Positions 1 to 6,015 of a stretch of 8,935 nt of DNA are shown piece after piece; position 1 is the stretch's first letter, and each line of letters starts with the position of its first letter. Made by a program: the position numbers and the translations under genes. The notes below the pieces were generated by a model that searched no databases, was not told the origin of the DNA, and saw only the letters and a list, made by a program, of their open reading frames with translations. The stretch is from Thermoplasmata archaeon (GTDB taxonomy: Archaea; Thermoplasmatota; Thermoplasmata; Thermoplasmatales; Thermoplasmataceae): positions 1 to 8,935 of the forward strand of contig JAKBQK010000261.1 of NCBI GenBank assembly GCA_021835265.1, read 5' to 3'.

Positions 1-1
1 T

Positions 2-127
2 CCACCAAAATGTGTTACACTTCGGTCAAATCACCTGTGCTACTGGGATAATGACGAACTGTGTCACAAAGAATTTATGACTCATCCACTAACTTACTAC
101 AAAATGAAGAAAAAGGCAAAAAAATAG
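2..127 (+). CDS. C-terminal fragment of an unrecognised protein (partial at left edge)
   Basis: One frame is open from the left edge for 41 codons to TAG at 125-127. Its product contains CYWDNDELCHKEF and ends in a lysine-rich tail, MKKKAKK. The stop lies 1 bp from the stop of srp19 on the other strand, which is the tight convergent packing expected of a real gene end. Three cysteines and three histidines fall within about 30 residues, but no metal-binding motif I know is recognisable. I cannot name the family. An open frame this short could arise by chance, so confidence is moderate and rests on the tail composition and the position of the stop. Confidence 0.45.
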   Translation, partial: PPKCVTLRSNHLCYWDNDELCHKEFMTHPLTYYKMKKKAKK

Positions 128-128
128 A

Positions 129-380
129 TTATAGCTTTCTTTCTATCATCTTTATAACGGTTCCTTTCTTTAGGTTACTCTCAATATTGTATATATTGCA
201 TTTTTCATAGGGTACCCTTGGATAATAGCCCTCCTTTATTTCATAATCTATACGAAGTGTTTTAAGGATATCCTGCAATTTTTGATCAGAGAACTTCTTG
301 GCTGCTTCTAAGGGTATCTTCCTACCCAGCCTTCTACTATTTTTTGGGTTAAAATATTGGGAATATAAAGTTACTTTCAT
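129..380 (-). CDS. srp19: Signal recognition particle 19 kDa subunit (SRP19)
   Basis: SRP19 binds the tips of helices 6 and 8 of 7S (SRP) RNA and prepares the RNA for binding of SRP54, so it acts in cytoplasmic assembly of the co-translational targeting particle. The 83-residue product carries the family's N-terminal RNA-binding signature: a YF near residues 9-10, then NSRRLGRKIP (residues 14-23). It continues with the alpha-beta pattern of the fold, including a conserved YPRVPYEK-type segment and a basic C-terminus. At 83 residues it is at the short end of archaeal SRP19 but looks complete. Its ATG (380-378) overlaps the TGA stop of the upstream S8e gene (379-377) as ATGA, so it is translated by coupling within one operon. 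It converges on the partial gene at the left edge. Confidence 0.95.
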   Translation of the reverse strand: MKVTLYSQYFNPKNSRRLGRKIPLEAAKKFSDQKLQDILKTLRIDYEIKEGYYPRVPYEKCNIYNIESNLKKGTVIKMIERKL

Positions 381-754
381 AGAAGAACAGCGTTAATAAC
401 TCCGTCCTGTCCTGGTCTTGAAGTAATCCTTGCTTCGCCTAATTCTGTTACTATAATAGTTCCTTTGTTCATTAGGTTTCTCTGTACATAGTGTGGGTTT
501 GCTGGATTCGCTTTAACAGTTTTGATTTGTGATTTTGTTGTTTTCTTCTGTTTTGAATCATACACGTTTGCAAAATTATCATTCAACAAAGCTGCCTTAA
601 GATTGCCTCCTCTTATCCTGAGAACTTTCCTCTGAGTTGGATTCACTCTCGTAAATGTAGGTTCCCTACCTATCTCCGATCTTCTCTTTGCTCTGTATTG
701 TTTGTATCTTCCACCTGTAAATTTTTTAGATGATCTACCCTGAAATCGACCCAA
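377..754 (-). CDS. rps8e: 30S ribosomal protein S8e
   Basis: Archaeal/eukaryotic-type small-subunit ribosomal protein of 125 residues, the usual length for archaeal S8e. Family marks are the N-terminal MGRFQGRSSKKFTGGR (basic, rRNA-contacting), REPTFTR around residues 31-37, the RIRGGNLK segment (about 47-54), NPANPHYVQRN (about 84-94), and the C-terminal stretch GTIIVTELGEARITSRPG followed by a short hydrophobic end. The start is TTG at 754: it gives the canonical MGRFQGR terminus and is preceded by a GGTGA Shine-Dalgarno sequence (763-759) four bases before the codon. It is the first gene of a two-gene operon with srp19, which overlaps it by 4 bp. This is a conserved core gene and shows no sign of transfer. 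Confidence 0.97.
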   Translation of the reverse strand: MGRFQGRSSKKFTGGRYKQYRAKRRSEIGREPTFTRVNPTQRKVLRIRGGNLKAALLNDNFANVYDSKQKKTTKSQIKTVKANPANPHYVQRNLMNKGTIIVTELGEARITSRPGQDGVINAVLL

Positions 755-783
755 TGTTTCACCTTTTTTTCCACATAGCTAAA

Positions 784-820
784 AGGTTTTAAAGTTTTTC
801 TATTTAAATTTGGTATAAAC
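784..820 (-). promoter_or_regulatory. Promoter region of the rps8e-srp19 operon
   Basis: On the minus strand this stretch carries three AT-rich TATA-like boxes in series: TTTATACC, AAATTTAAATAG and CTTTAAAACC. They lie about 30-65 nt upstream of the TTG start at 754. The middle box would give a leader of roughly 25 nt and the proximal one a leader of about 10 nt. Either leader keeps the GGTGA ribosome binding site at 763-759. Which box is used cannot be decided from sequence. The region also separates the operon from the 3' end of the upstream MFS gene on the same strand, which ends at 886. Confidence 0.5.
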
Positions 821-885
821 GGGCTTCAAGAGCCAAATTACTAGAAAGTGTTTGTTAAACGAGATATGATTCAAGTAGTATTGGC

Positions 886-2196
886 TCAGGATAGCGATTT
901 ACCTCTGGTTTCTGGAGCCAGAACCACTGTAAAACCAAAGCCAATTATCTCGAAGATAGCAAAGAAAAGAAGACCATAGGTTATGTTCAATCCACTTATA
1001 AGGATTGGAAAGGCAAACACTCCAAGTATGGCTCCCAATCGTGAAGCAGCAGTTGAAACTCCCATGGCTGTTCCTCTGATCCTAGTTGGAAATATTTCTG
1101 CTGGATATAGATAGGTTATATTTGTTGGCCCTGTGTTGTGGAAGAAATGCATTAAAGCAAATGCTGAGAATATCATAAAGAATGGAAGCACTGAGTGGAA
1201 TGATATGACGCCAAAGACAATAAGTGAAATTCCGGCGAGAAGAAATCCCGCAGATTCCAGTTTTTTTCTTCCTACCTTATCAATTGCTAGAAGACACACA
1301 ATTGTACCAGCGAAAACTGGAATCTCTTCAAGCAGTGTTGAGAGAATTGTTGCTACGTAAGACGAACCTTCCTGAATAAAAAGGGAAGGTGTATAATTCC
1401 AGACACCATAACTTGCCACGTCATAGCAGAACCACGCTACGGATGTGAAAAGGATCAGCCGGTATACACCATTCTTCCCCCTCATTTCTGGCTCCCCCCT
1501 TTGTACAGATGGAGGTGAAACTATCTCCTTAGTGTTCACTGACTTAACTTCATTAACTACAGTCTCTGCCTCTTCTTCAGACCTGTTCAGCATTAACCAG
1601 TAGGGACTTTCTGGTATATTTCTTCTGGAGATGATTACAATTAATGGAATTACGGCACCGGTAATGTACATAATTCTCCATGAAACATCTCCAAAAAACA
1701 TAACGATGGGTATTGAAATTAAATAGAATGCAATAGAACCAAATGTCCATGAGAATATGTTGAAAACTAACAGTTTCCCCCTAGTTTTCTTTGGTGAAAA
1801 TTCGGCTTGAATAGATGAGCTAATAGGATAGTCTGCACCTATCCCCAATCCTGCCAGAATTTGGAACGCCACAAATTCTATGAAATTGTGAGAAATACCC
1901 GTAAGTATGAGAAAAATCGCTGTGATGAGTAAATCATACACATAAATTCTCTTTCTACCTAGCAGGTCTGATAATCTTCCTAATACTATACTTCCAACAA
2001 ACATTCCTATATAGATGGAAGATGCTGCTATGGATGTAATTATAGAAACACTTAAGAAACTGTATTTAAGATAAATATATGCACTGGAGAATATAGAAAG
2101 CGCATATCCATCCATAAAGACACCCATTGAAGAGAGGATTGTTATGACCCAAATCCTCTTAGATAGAACCACATTTTCAAAATCTATTTTTTCCAA
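886..2196 (-). CDS. MFS transporter, sugar/phosphate-symporter-like
   Basis: A 12-helix major facilitator carrier for proton-coupled uptake of a small solute across the cytoplasmic membrane. In numbering from the longest possible start (GTG at 2367, 493 residues), the first helix begins near residue 72 and holds FMDGY. The helix 2-3 loop is GRLSDLLGRKR (130-140). GLGIGADYPISSS (173-185) resembles the helix-4 signature of phosphate:H+ symporters. PESPYWLML (252-260), DKVGRKK (363-369) and PETRGKS (485-491) are general sugar-porter marks. Residues 262-300 form the charged central loop. I place the start at TTG 2196 (residue 58, giving 436 residues). The preceding 57 residues resemble no MFS N-terminus and cover a perfect palindrome, and this length matches the paralogue at 6016-7350 if that starts at 7326. 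GTG at 2172 is another option. The substrate is unknown: similar proteins are annotated for sugars, phosphate or aromatic acids. It stands alone upstream of the rps8e operon. Confidence 0.88.
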   Translation of the reverse strand: MEKIDFENVVLSKRIWVITILSSMGVFMDGYALSIFSSAYIYLKYSFLSVSIITSIAASSIYIGMFVGSIVLGRLSDLLGRKRIYVYDLLITAIFLILTGISHNFIEFVAFQILAGLGIGADYPISSSIQAEFSPKKTRGKLLVFNIFSWTFGSIAFYLISIPIVMFFGDVSWRIMYITGAVIPLIVIISRRNIPESPYWLMLNRSEEEAETVVNEVKSVNTKEIVSPPSVQRGEPEMRGKNGVYRLILFTSVAWFCYDVASYGVWNYTPSLFIQEGSSYVATILSTLLEEIPVFAGTIVCLLAIDKVGRKKLESAGFLLAGISLIVFGVISFHSVLPFFMIFSAFALMHFFHNTGPTNITYLYPAEIFPTRIRGTAMGVSTAASRLGAILGVFAFPILISGLNITYGLLFFAIFEIIGFGFTVVLAPETRGKSLS

Positions 2197-2203
2197 TTTT
2201 GGT

Positions 2204-2230
2204 ATATTGTAAAATAATATTTTACAATAT
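2204..2230. promoter_or_regulatory. Perfect palindrome over the likely MFS promoter (candidate operator)
   Basis: ATATTGTAAAA (2204-2214) is repeated exactly inverted as TTTTACAATAT (2220-2230), with a 5-nt spacer, TAATA. Read on the minus strand its AT-rich centre lies about 20-25 nt upstream of TTG 2196, where a TATA box for a leaderless transcript would sit. An exact 11-bp dyad with the TGTAAAA core is typical of sites for dimeric helix-turn-helix regulators, and here binding would block TBP. That function is inferred. As RNA it could also form a weak, AU-only hairpin apart from one G-C pair per arm, so a structural role is less likely. Confidence 0.5.
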
Positions 2231-2367
2231 CGTCTGATTTCTGTTTCCTTAATAATCCAAACATCAGTTTTAGAAATAGTTATAATAAAATTAATATCTA
2301 TCAAATGAAATTGGAATGTAATGCATTTATCATAATTTGGAGGTTGGAGTTGGTTCCTAAATTTCAC

Positions 2368-2533
2368 TCTCCAACGCTTATTTTGTTTAACACAACTACG
2401 GTTAATATACCGTCATAGATGCTTTATATTATTAAACTAGGAGTTTATCTATTTATTATAGGCCAAATGTTCTAGTTTTCTTTTAAGTGTTTTAATATGT
2501 TATATGGTTTGTTATTTTTCTAATGCATAATAG
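2368..2533. other. Intergenic region between the MFS gene and the tnpA relic
   Basis: This is non-coding and very AT-rich. On the minus strand GTATATTAAC (2410-2401) and a TTTAATAATATAAAG-like stretch (about 2435-2420) could be TATA boxes. They would serve a transcript starting near GTG 2367 if the long MFS reading frame is used. The left end of the decayed IS element should lie here or just inside 2534. I could not find a convincing subterminal hairpin or a flanking target sequence, and decay makes one hard to recognise. Confidence 0.35.
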
Positions 2534-2953
2534 ATGACCTGCACACATCATACAGTTGCCAATATTGTGTGTTATTCTGCCTATCTACAGACGAAGTGCT
2601 TTAAATACGCCAGTTAATGAAAAGCTGAAGCGGCTTATTCTTGAAAAACAAGATGATTACAGATATAAAATACCTGAAATGGAGGTCGTCTGAGATCATG
2701 TGAATCTTCTATTTGATGTTAATCCGAAGATAGGTATATTTCATATGATTAGCAGGACAAATGGATATATCTCTTTCGACCTATGAACAAATTTCTTCCT
2801 TTGAAGAAAAAACTTCCAGCACTGCGGACACATTCCAAGTTTATATCAACTGTTATGGCCGTGCCGCTTGAAATTGTCAGGAAATCTATAGAGGATCAGA
2901 GTAATGTACCATATTGGTATATAATGCCCGTCATGGAAAGGATTGGCCTTTGA
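2534..2953 (+). pseudogene. tnpA: IS200-type TnpA (Y1 HUH transposase), decayed
   Basis: Conceptual translation across frames rebuilds an IS200/IS605 TnpA of about 140 codons, the normal length. The order is a start like MTCTHHTV (2534), SCQYCVLFC (from 2554), then in a new frame PIYRRSALNTPVNEKLKRLI (from 2580). After an in-frame TGA at 2691 comes DHVNLLFDVNPKIGIFHMISR, and after another frame change near 2780 comes FLPLKKKLPALRTHSKFIST followed by VPLEIVRKSIEDQ. TnpA cuts and joins single-stranded ends with an HUH site and one tyrosine. Here the second His of HUH is Asn (codon 2703-2705) and the Tyr of the KYIExQ helix is Ser (TCT, 2885-2887). With at least two frameshifts and an in-frame stop, it is certainly inactive. 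It ends where the tnpB relic begins. Confidence 0.88.
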
Positions 2954-3890
2954 ACTTAGCAAGGAAACACAGATAGTACAGTTTATCATAAATCACAGGA
3001 CCCTTCTAATCAAGAGATGTCAAACAATTTGATTTGAGTTAAGTGATATCCAACTAAATTTTAAGGAAATGCTTAAGAAGCGAAAATGTTAGGAAAGTTA
3101 AAAGCGTAAAGCCGATCATATCGGCACAGGGGATCAAGCTCAATCGTGAAGACATGATAATAACTGTACCATCTCTTACTTTGCCATAAATTATCAGTTC
3201 GGAATGATATTGAGAATTTACACCAGATCGAGTTTGACAGGGATTTTACATAAATTCCCATGAATGTTCCAGAGAATACTATAATAGAATCTGAAACTTA
3301 CATTGGTGTTGACCGTAATACAACAGGTCAATTTTCCATAGTGGGCAATCAAGCAACGCGAAAAACCGGAACCTGGTAAACAGGCTGAACACGTTTGTAA
3401 AAGGTACAAAAACATGCGAGAAAGGCTCTAGAAAAATGGTAAATACAGAAAGATGAAAATGACAGAGAGAACGGAAAAGATAATAGAGAAAGGTATCAAT
3501 GATAGAGTGACAAAAAAATAATGAATGAAGCAAAACAGAATGGGATAGGAATTAAGGTCGAAATGTCTCAAAGACAAAAAAAGAATACAAAAATGGGTCA
3601 GGAATTTCAGGCATCCTTTGAATAGCTGGTCTTTTCATTACCTTGGGCAAATAGTATAATACAAGGCCAAACTACTTGAGATATCTGTTGTATGTGTTGT
3701 TTCTAACAATACTCTAACGGAGTGTTCAAAGTGGGAACAAATAGGTAAACGTTCAGGTAAGAGTTTTCAGTTCTAATGTAAGTACGTTAATCATGTTGGT
3801 ACCAACGCCTCGTTCACATAGCGTTGCTTTCAGTATTTGATCAAGGTTAAGATCGATTGCATGCAAAGAGAACACTAATATCATAAATAG
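2933..3890 (+). pseudogene. tnpB: IS605-type TnpB (RuvC-like, RNA-guided nuclease family), decayed
   Basis: TnpB is the transposon-encoded RNA-guided nuclease related to Cas12. Pieces in several plus frames line up in family order: FELSKETQ (from 2949), KEMLKKRK (about 3064), NVRKVKSVKPIISAQGIKLN (from 3085), NDIENLHQIEFDRDF (about 3205), ESETYIGVDRNTTGQFSIVG (from about 3287), KQAEHVCKRYKNMRERL (about 3378), GIKVEMSQ (about 3548), NSWSFHYLGQI, YKAKLLEISVV, ECSKWEQIGKRSGKSFQ (from 3720), VGTNASF and MQREH (about 3861). The RuvC-I Asp (3311-3313) and RuvC-II Glu (3560-3562) survive. The RuvC-III Asp is Gly (3798-3800), and a zinc-ribbon Cys is Trp (3732-3734). Stops and frameshifts occur about every 100-200 bases. 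Its beginning overlaps the end of the tnpA relic, as in two-gene IS605 elements. Confidence 0.88.
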
Positions 3891-3966
3891 GCAACATTAT
3901 AAGTGGTAGCGACCTTAGAACCTCCGTTGATTTAGCTAGGAGAGTATGTCAATGATGCCAAAGTAC

Positions 3967-4890
3967 TTATCTTAGTCTTATGCCTACTAAACTGAACACC
4001 ATGGTCAAGAACGAATCAGCCGCATTGGATACAGTATATAATCCGATGAACCCATGAATCATACCCCTTGCTCTTATTGAAGTTACTGATACACCGGCAG
4101 AATATAGTCTGGAGGCATACATCTCTCCCTGGTCTCTCAGTGGGTCGTACTCAGCAGTGATGATGAGAGTTTCTGGCATCCCTTCAAGATTTTCATGAAG
4201 AACAGGAGAAAAATACGGATCAAAGACTTCACTTCTGGAGTTAAGGTAACTGTCACCGATCCATTTCATTTCGTCCATGCTGAGAAAATAACCCTCACTG
4301 TATTCACGCATCGACTCAGAGAAAAAATCGGGTCCAGTGAAAGGATAGAAAAGCACCTGCATCTGTGGGAGTGAGTAACCATTATCCTTGAGCTTTAGAC
4401 AAGTGGTGGCTGCAATGTTACCACCCGAACTGTCTCCTGCAAGTACTATTTTTTTCTGATCAATGCCTAAAATCTCAGAATTATTGTATGCCCATAGAAA
4501 TGAGTTGAATCCATCATCCACAGCATCAGGAAACTTATTTTCAGGGGCATGACGGTATTCGACGGATAGAACCTTTAACCCAGAAATATTTGCAATTCTC
4601 CTGCAGACAGGATCTGAAGTCTCAATGCCACCCCAGACGAAGGCGCCTCCATGGAAGTATATAATCAACCCTTTGCTAGAATTTTCAGGTTCGTAAAGTC
4701 TACACGGAATGGTAATTACTCCACTCTTGAATGAAATATCCTTAACACTCTTTACCTTATCACTTTCCTGAGGGACATTGGTACGATTCATTATGCTCCT
4801 AAGTTCGTTAATATTTACATCATACAGTTTTGGTAAACTCAGGGTTCTGTACATTTCAAGTATTTTTTTCACAGTGGGATCAAGTGTCAT
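3967..4890 (-). CDS. Alpha/beta-hydrolase esterase, hormone-sensitive-lipase (family IV) type
   Basis: A cytoplasmic carboxylesterase of 307 residues, the normal length for this family, expected to hydrolyse short- to medium-chain acyl esters. The oxyanion-hole motif HGGAF is at 80-84, with Ala in place of the third Gly of the usual HGGGF/W. YRHAPENKFPDAVDD follows (about 112-126), a family hallmark. The nucleophile elbow is GDSSGGN (152-158, Ser154), the acid is Asp249 in EYDPLRDQGE, and the base is His279 in MIHGF. The cap region is the first 50 or so residues. No signal peptide is seen. Start ATG 4890 is the only one that fits: the nearby upstream ATG is in another frame and stops after three codons. 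CTTTAAGC about 25 nt upstream could be the TATA box of a leaderless message. The gene is intact although transposon relics lie on both sides. Natural substrate unknown. Confidence 0.93.
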   Translation of the reverse strand: MTLDPTVKKILEMYRTLSLPKLYDVNINELRSIMNRTNVPQESDKVKSVKDISFKSGVITIPCRLYEPENSSKGLIIYFHGGAFVWGGIETSDPVCRRIANISGLKVLSVEYRHAPENKFPDAVDDGFNSFLWAYNNSEILGIDQKKIVLAGDSSGGNIAATTCLKLKDNGYSLPQMQVLFYPFTGPDFFSESMREYSEGYFLSMDEMKWIGDSYLNSRSEVFDPYFSPVLHENLEGMPETLIITAEYDPLRDQGEMYASRLYSAGVSVTSIRARGMIHGFIGLYTVSNAADSFLTMVFSLVGIRLR

Positions 4891-5023
4891 ATGGCACTCA
4901 TGTTTTTTCTGCTTAAAGGATTTTGGCTCACGTTTTTATCTCTTGTAAGCGGGAGGTCCCGTTTTACAGGATAGGTGATGCAAGCGAATAAAAAACTATG
5001 TATAATATTATAATCTATTAAGT

Positions 5024-5134
5024 ATGTTCAAAACCATTAAACTAAAATTGCCTTATGATAAATCACTTCTGGAAACAGAAAGTTAATTTGAGGATGAATG
5101 CCAGATAGCTCCAGACTAAGGCTTTTCCGCAAAT
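5024..5134 (+). pseudogene. tnpB: N-terminal stub of a second TnpB (IS605 OrfB)
   Basis: From ATG 5024 one frame reads MFKTIKLKLPYDKSLLETES, stop, FEDECQIAPD, stop, GFSAN. This matches the start of a common archaeal TnpB/OrfB type (pattern LKLPYD..LLET..QF..ACQ..LDYGF), with two in-frame stops at positions where the family has ordinary residues. After about 5134 the similarity fades into a stretch reading like ALNNTYP in the same decayed context, and no nuclease domain follows. It differs from the beginning of the TnpB relic at 2933, so it belongs to another element. It is too short and broken to encode anything. Confidence 0.72.
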
Positions 5135-5161
5135 GCCCTTAACAACACTTACCCAATAATA

Positions 5162-5180
5162 TAAGAATATATTATTCTTA
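5162..5180. repeat. Short perfect inverted repeat
   Basis: TAAGAATA (5162-5169) and TATTCTTA (5173-5180) form an exact 8-bp dyad around TAT. It lies between the TnpB stub and the GDPD promoter, about 100 bp upstream of that promoter. It might be a residual transposon-end hairpin or a regulator site. In sequence this AT-rich, chance is a real alternative. Confidence 0.3.
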
Positions 5181-5272
5181 AAATTGTGATGAGTAGAGTT
5201 CTCTTCTTCGTATCATTAGAAATATCATTTCCCGCAGCTATATTTGATAATTTAACATGTGTTTGACGTAAT

Positions 5273-5280
5273 GATATATA
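5273..5280 (+). promoter_or_regulatory. TATA box for the GDPD gene (leaderless)
   Basis: GATATATA is centred about 26 nt upstream of the ATG at 5303, the spacing at which an archaeal TATA box places the transcription start at the start codon itself. There is no Shine-Dalgarno sequence before the ATG, which agrees with a leaderless message. Confidence 0.5.
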
Positions 5281-5302
5281 TCAGGTTTCTGATCGTGATT
5301 TC

Positions 5303-6013
5303 ATGGTACGCAGATTCAGAGATAGGGAGGTTCTAGTTATAGCACACAGAGGAGGGGGTAATCTGTTCAGTGAGAACACACTAAAAGCATTCTTAGGAGT
5401 AGAGAGGCTTGGTGTTGATGCAGTAGAATGCGATGTTCAAATCACAAAGGATGGAAATCTTGCAGTAGTGCATGATTCTAATCTGAAGAGAACTACAGGA
5501 ATTGACGCAAATGTGAGAGATCTGAATTCGGCAGAAATAAAGAAAATCAAAGTAGGCGAAAAAGAGAATATCCCAATGCTGGAAGAAGTATTTGATACTA
5601 TACATATTCCACTTGTGATAGAATTGAAATCCATAGAAACCGTAAATCCATTAATAAAATTATTCACCAGAAGACCGGAATTACTTAATAGAAGTGTGAT
5701 TATATCATTCTTTCACGACACTCTTCCAATAATGAAAAATAAATTTCCACATATTGTTTGTGGAGCTCTTATTGCAGGATTTCCAATTGATCCAGTCTCA
5801 ATGGTAAAACAGTGTGGTTGTGGTATTATTGCTATTAATTATGAAGGACTGACACCGTCTTACGTTGACAGATGTCATTTAGGAGGCGTAAAAGTGAGTG
5901 TTTGGGCGCCAAATAATATTAATGGAATCACACAGTCTCTAAATGCAGGTGTTGACGCGATAGGGTCTGACCGCCCTGACATTGTGATAAGGATGATTAA
6001 CTCTAGTGAATGA
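5303..6013 (+). CDS. Glycerophosphodiester phosphodiesterase (GDPD/UgpQ type)
   Basis: Hydrolyses glycerophosphodiesters, the deacylated head groups of phospholipids, to glycerol phosphate and an alcohol, using a divalent metal on a TIM-barrel fold. The 236-residue length is typical of the short cytoplasmic UgpQ type, and no signal peptide is seen. Catalytic and metal residues are in place: HRG at 15-17, EN at 24-25, E42 and D44 in VECDVQ, DG at 50-51, VVHD at 55-58 with His57, and E107 in IELK. The barrel then closes with SFFH (135-138), VSVWAPN (198-204) and GVDAIGSDRPD (216-226), the usual end of the family. A TATA box 26 nt upstream of ATG supports this start. The stop is 2 bp from the stop of the convergent MFS gene. 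The physiological substrate in an archaeon with ether lipids is open: it could be scavenged ester-lipid head groups or the organism's own lipid breakdown products. Confidence 0.93.
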   Translation: MVRRFRDREVLVIAHRGGGNLFSENTLKAFLGVERLGVDAVECDVQITKDGNLAVVHDSNLKRTTGIDANVRDLNSAEIKKIKVGEKENIPMLEEVFDTIHIPLVIELKSIETVNPLIKLFTRRPELLNRSVIISFFHDTLPIMKNKFPHIVCGALIAGFPIDPVSMVKQCGCGIIAINYEGLTPSYVDRCHLGGVKVSVWAPNNINGITQSLNAGVDAIGSDRPDIVIRMINSSE

Positions 6014-6015
6014 AT

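Larger units (their letters stand above)
2534..3966 (+). mobile_element. Decayed IS200/IS605-family element (tnpA + tnpB)
   Basis: The two relics lie in the same direction in the standard tnpA-tnpB order and together account for almost all of this interval. Both genes have lost catalytic residues and frame, so the element cannot move on its own. The outer limits are approximate: the left limit is the tnpA start. The right limit is set at the stop of the esterase gene on the opposite strand, because 3890-3966 holds no recognisable coding trace and would contain the right end. No target-site duplication is expected for this family, so the ends cannot be set that way. Confidence 0.75.
4891..5302. 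other. Divergent intergenic region between esterase and GDPD genes
   Basis: About 410 bp between two divergently transcribed genes. It holds the candidate esterase promoter (about 4910-4940), a plus-strand stub of TnpB (5024-5134), an AT-rich inverted repeat (5162-5180) and the GDPD promoter near 5273-5280. Nothing else recognisable. The size is explained largely by transposon debris, not by regulatory complexity. Confidence 0.6.

Noticed and set aside
1133..1360. Plus-strand open frame of 75 residues
   Set aside because: It is antisense to the MFS gene and has no supporting start signal or motif.
2949..3060. Possibility that the stub at 5024 is the displaced N-terminus of the tnpB relic at 2933
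   Set aside because: The 2933 relic has its own, different beginning (FELSKETQ and following), directly joined to the tnpA relic, so the stub represents another element.
3073..3533. Three overlapping minus-strand open frames of 62-84 residues
   Set aside because: They are antisense to the tnpB relic, whose plus-strand translation matches the family in order. The minus products are low-complexity Phe/Ser/Leu-rich sequence with no motif.
3967..4000. Possible truncation of the esterase C-terminus by the neighbouring transposon
   Set aside because: The protein extends 28 residues past the catalytic His and has normal family length, so truncation is not needed to explain its end.
5393..5667. Two minus-strand open frames of 70 and 76 residues
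   Set aside because: They are antisense to the GDPD gene, which carries a complete set of catalytic motifs in the plus frame.
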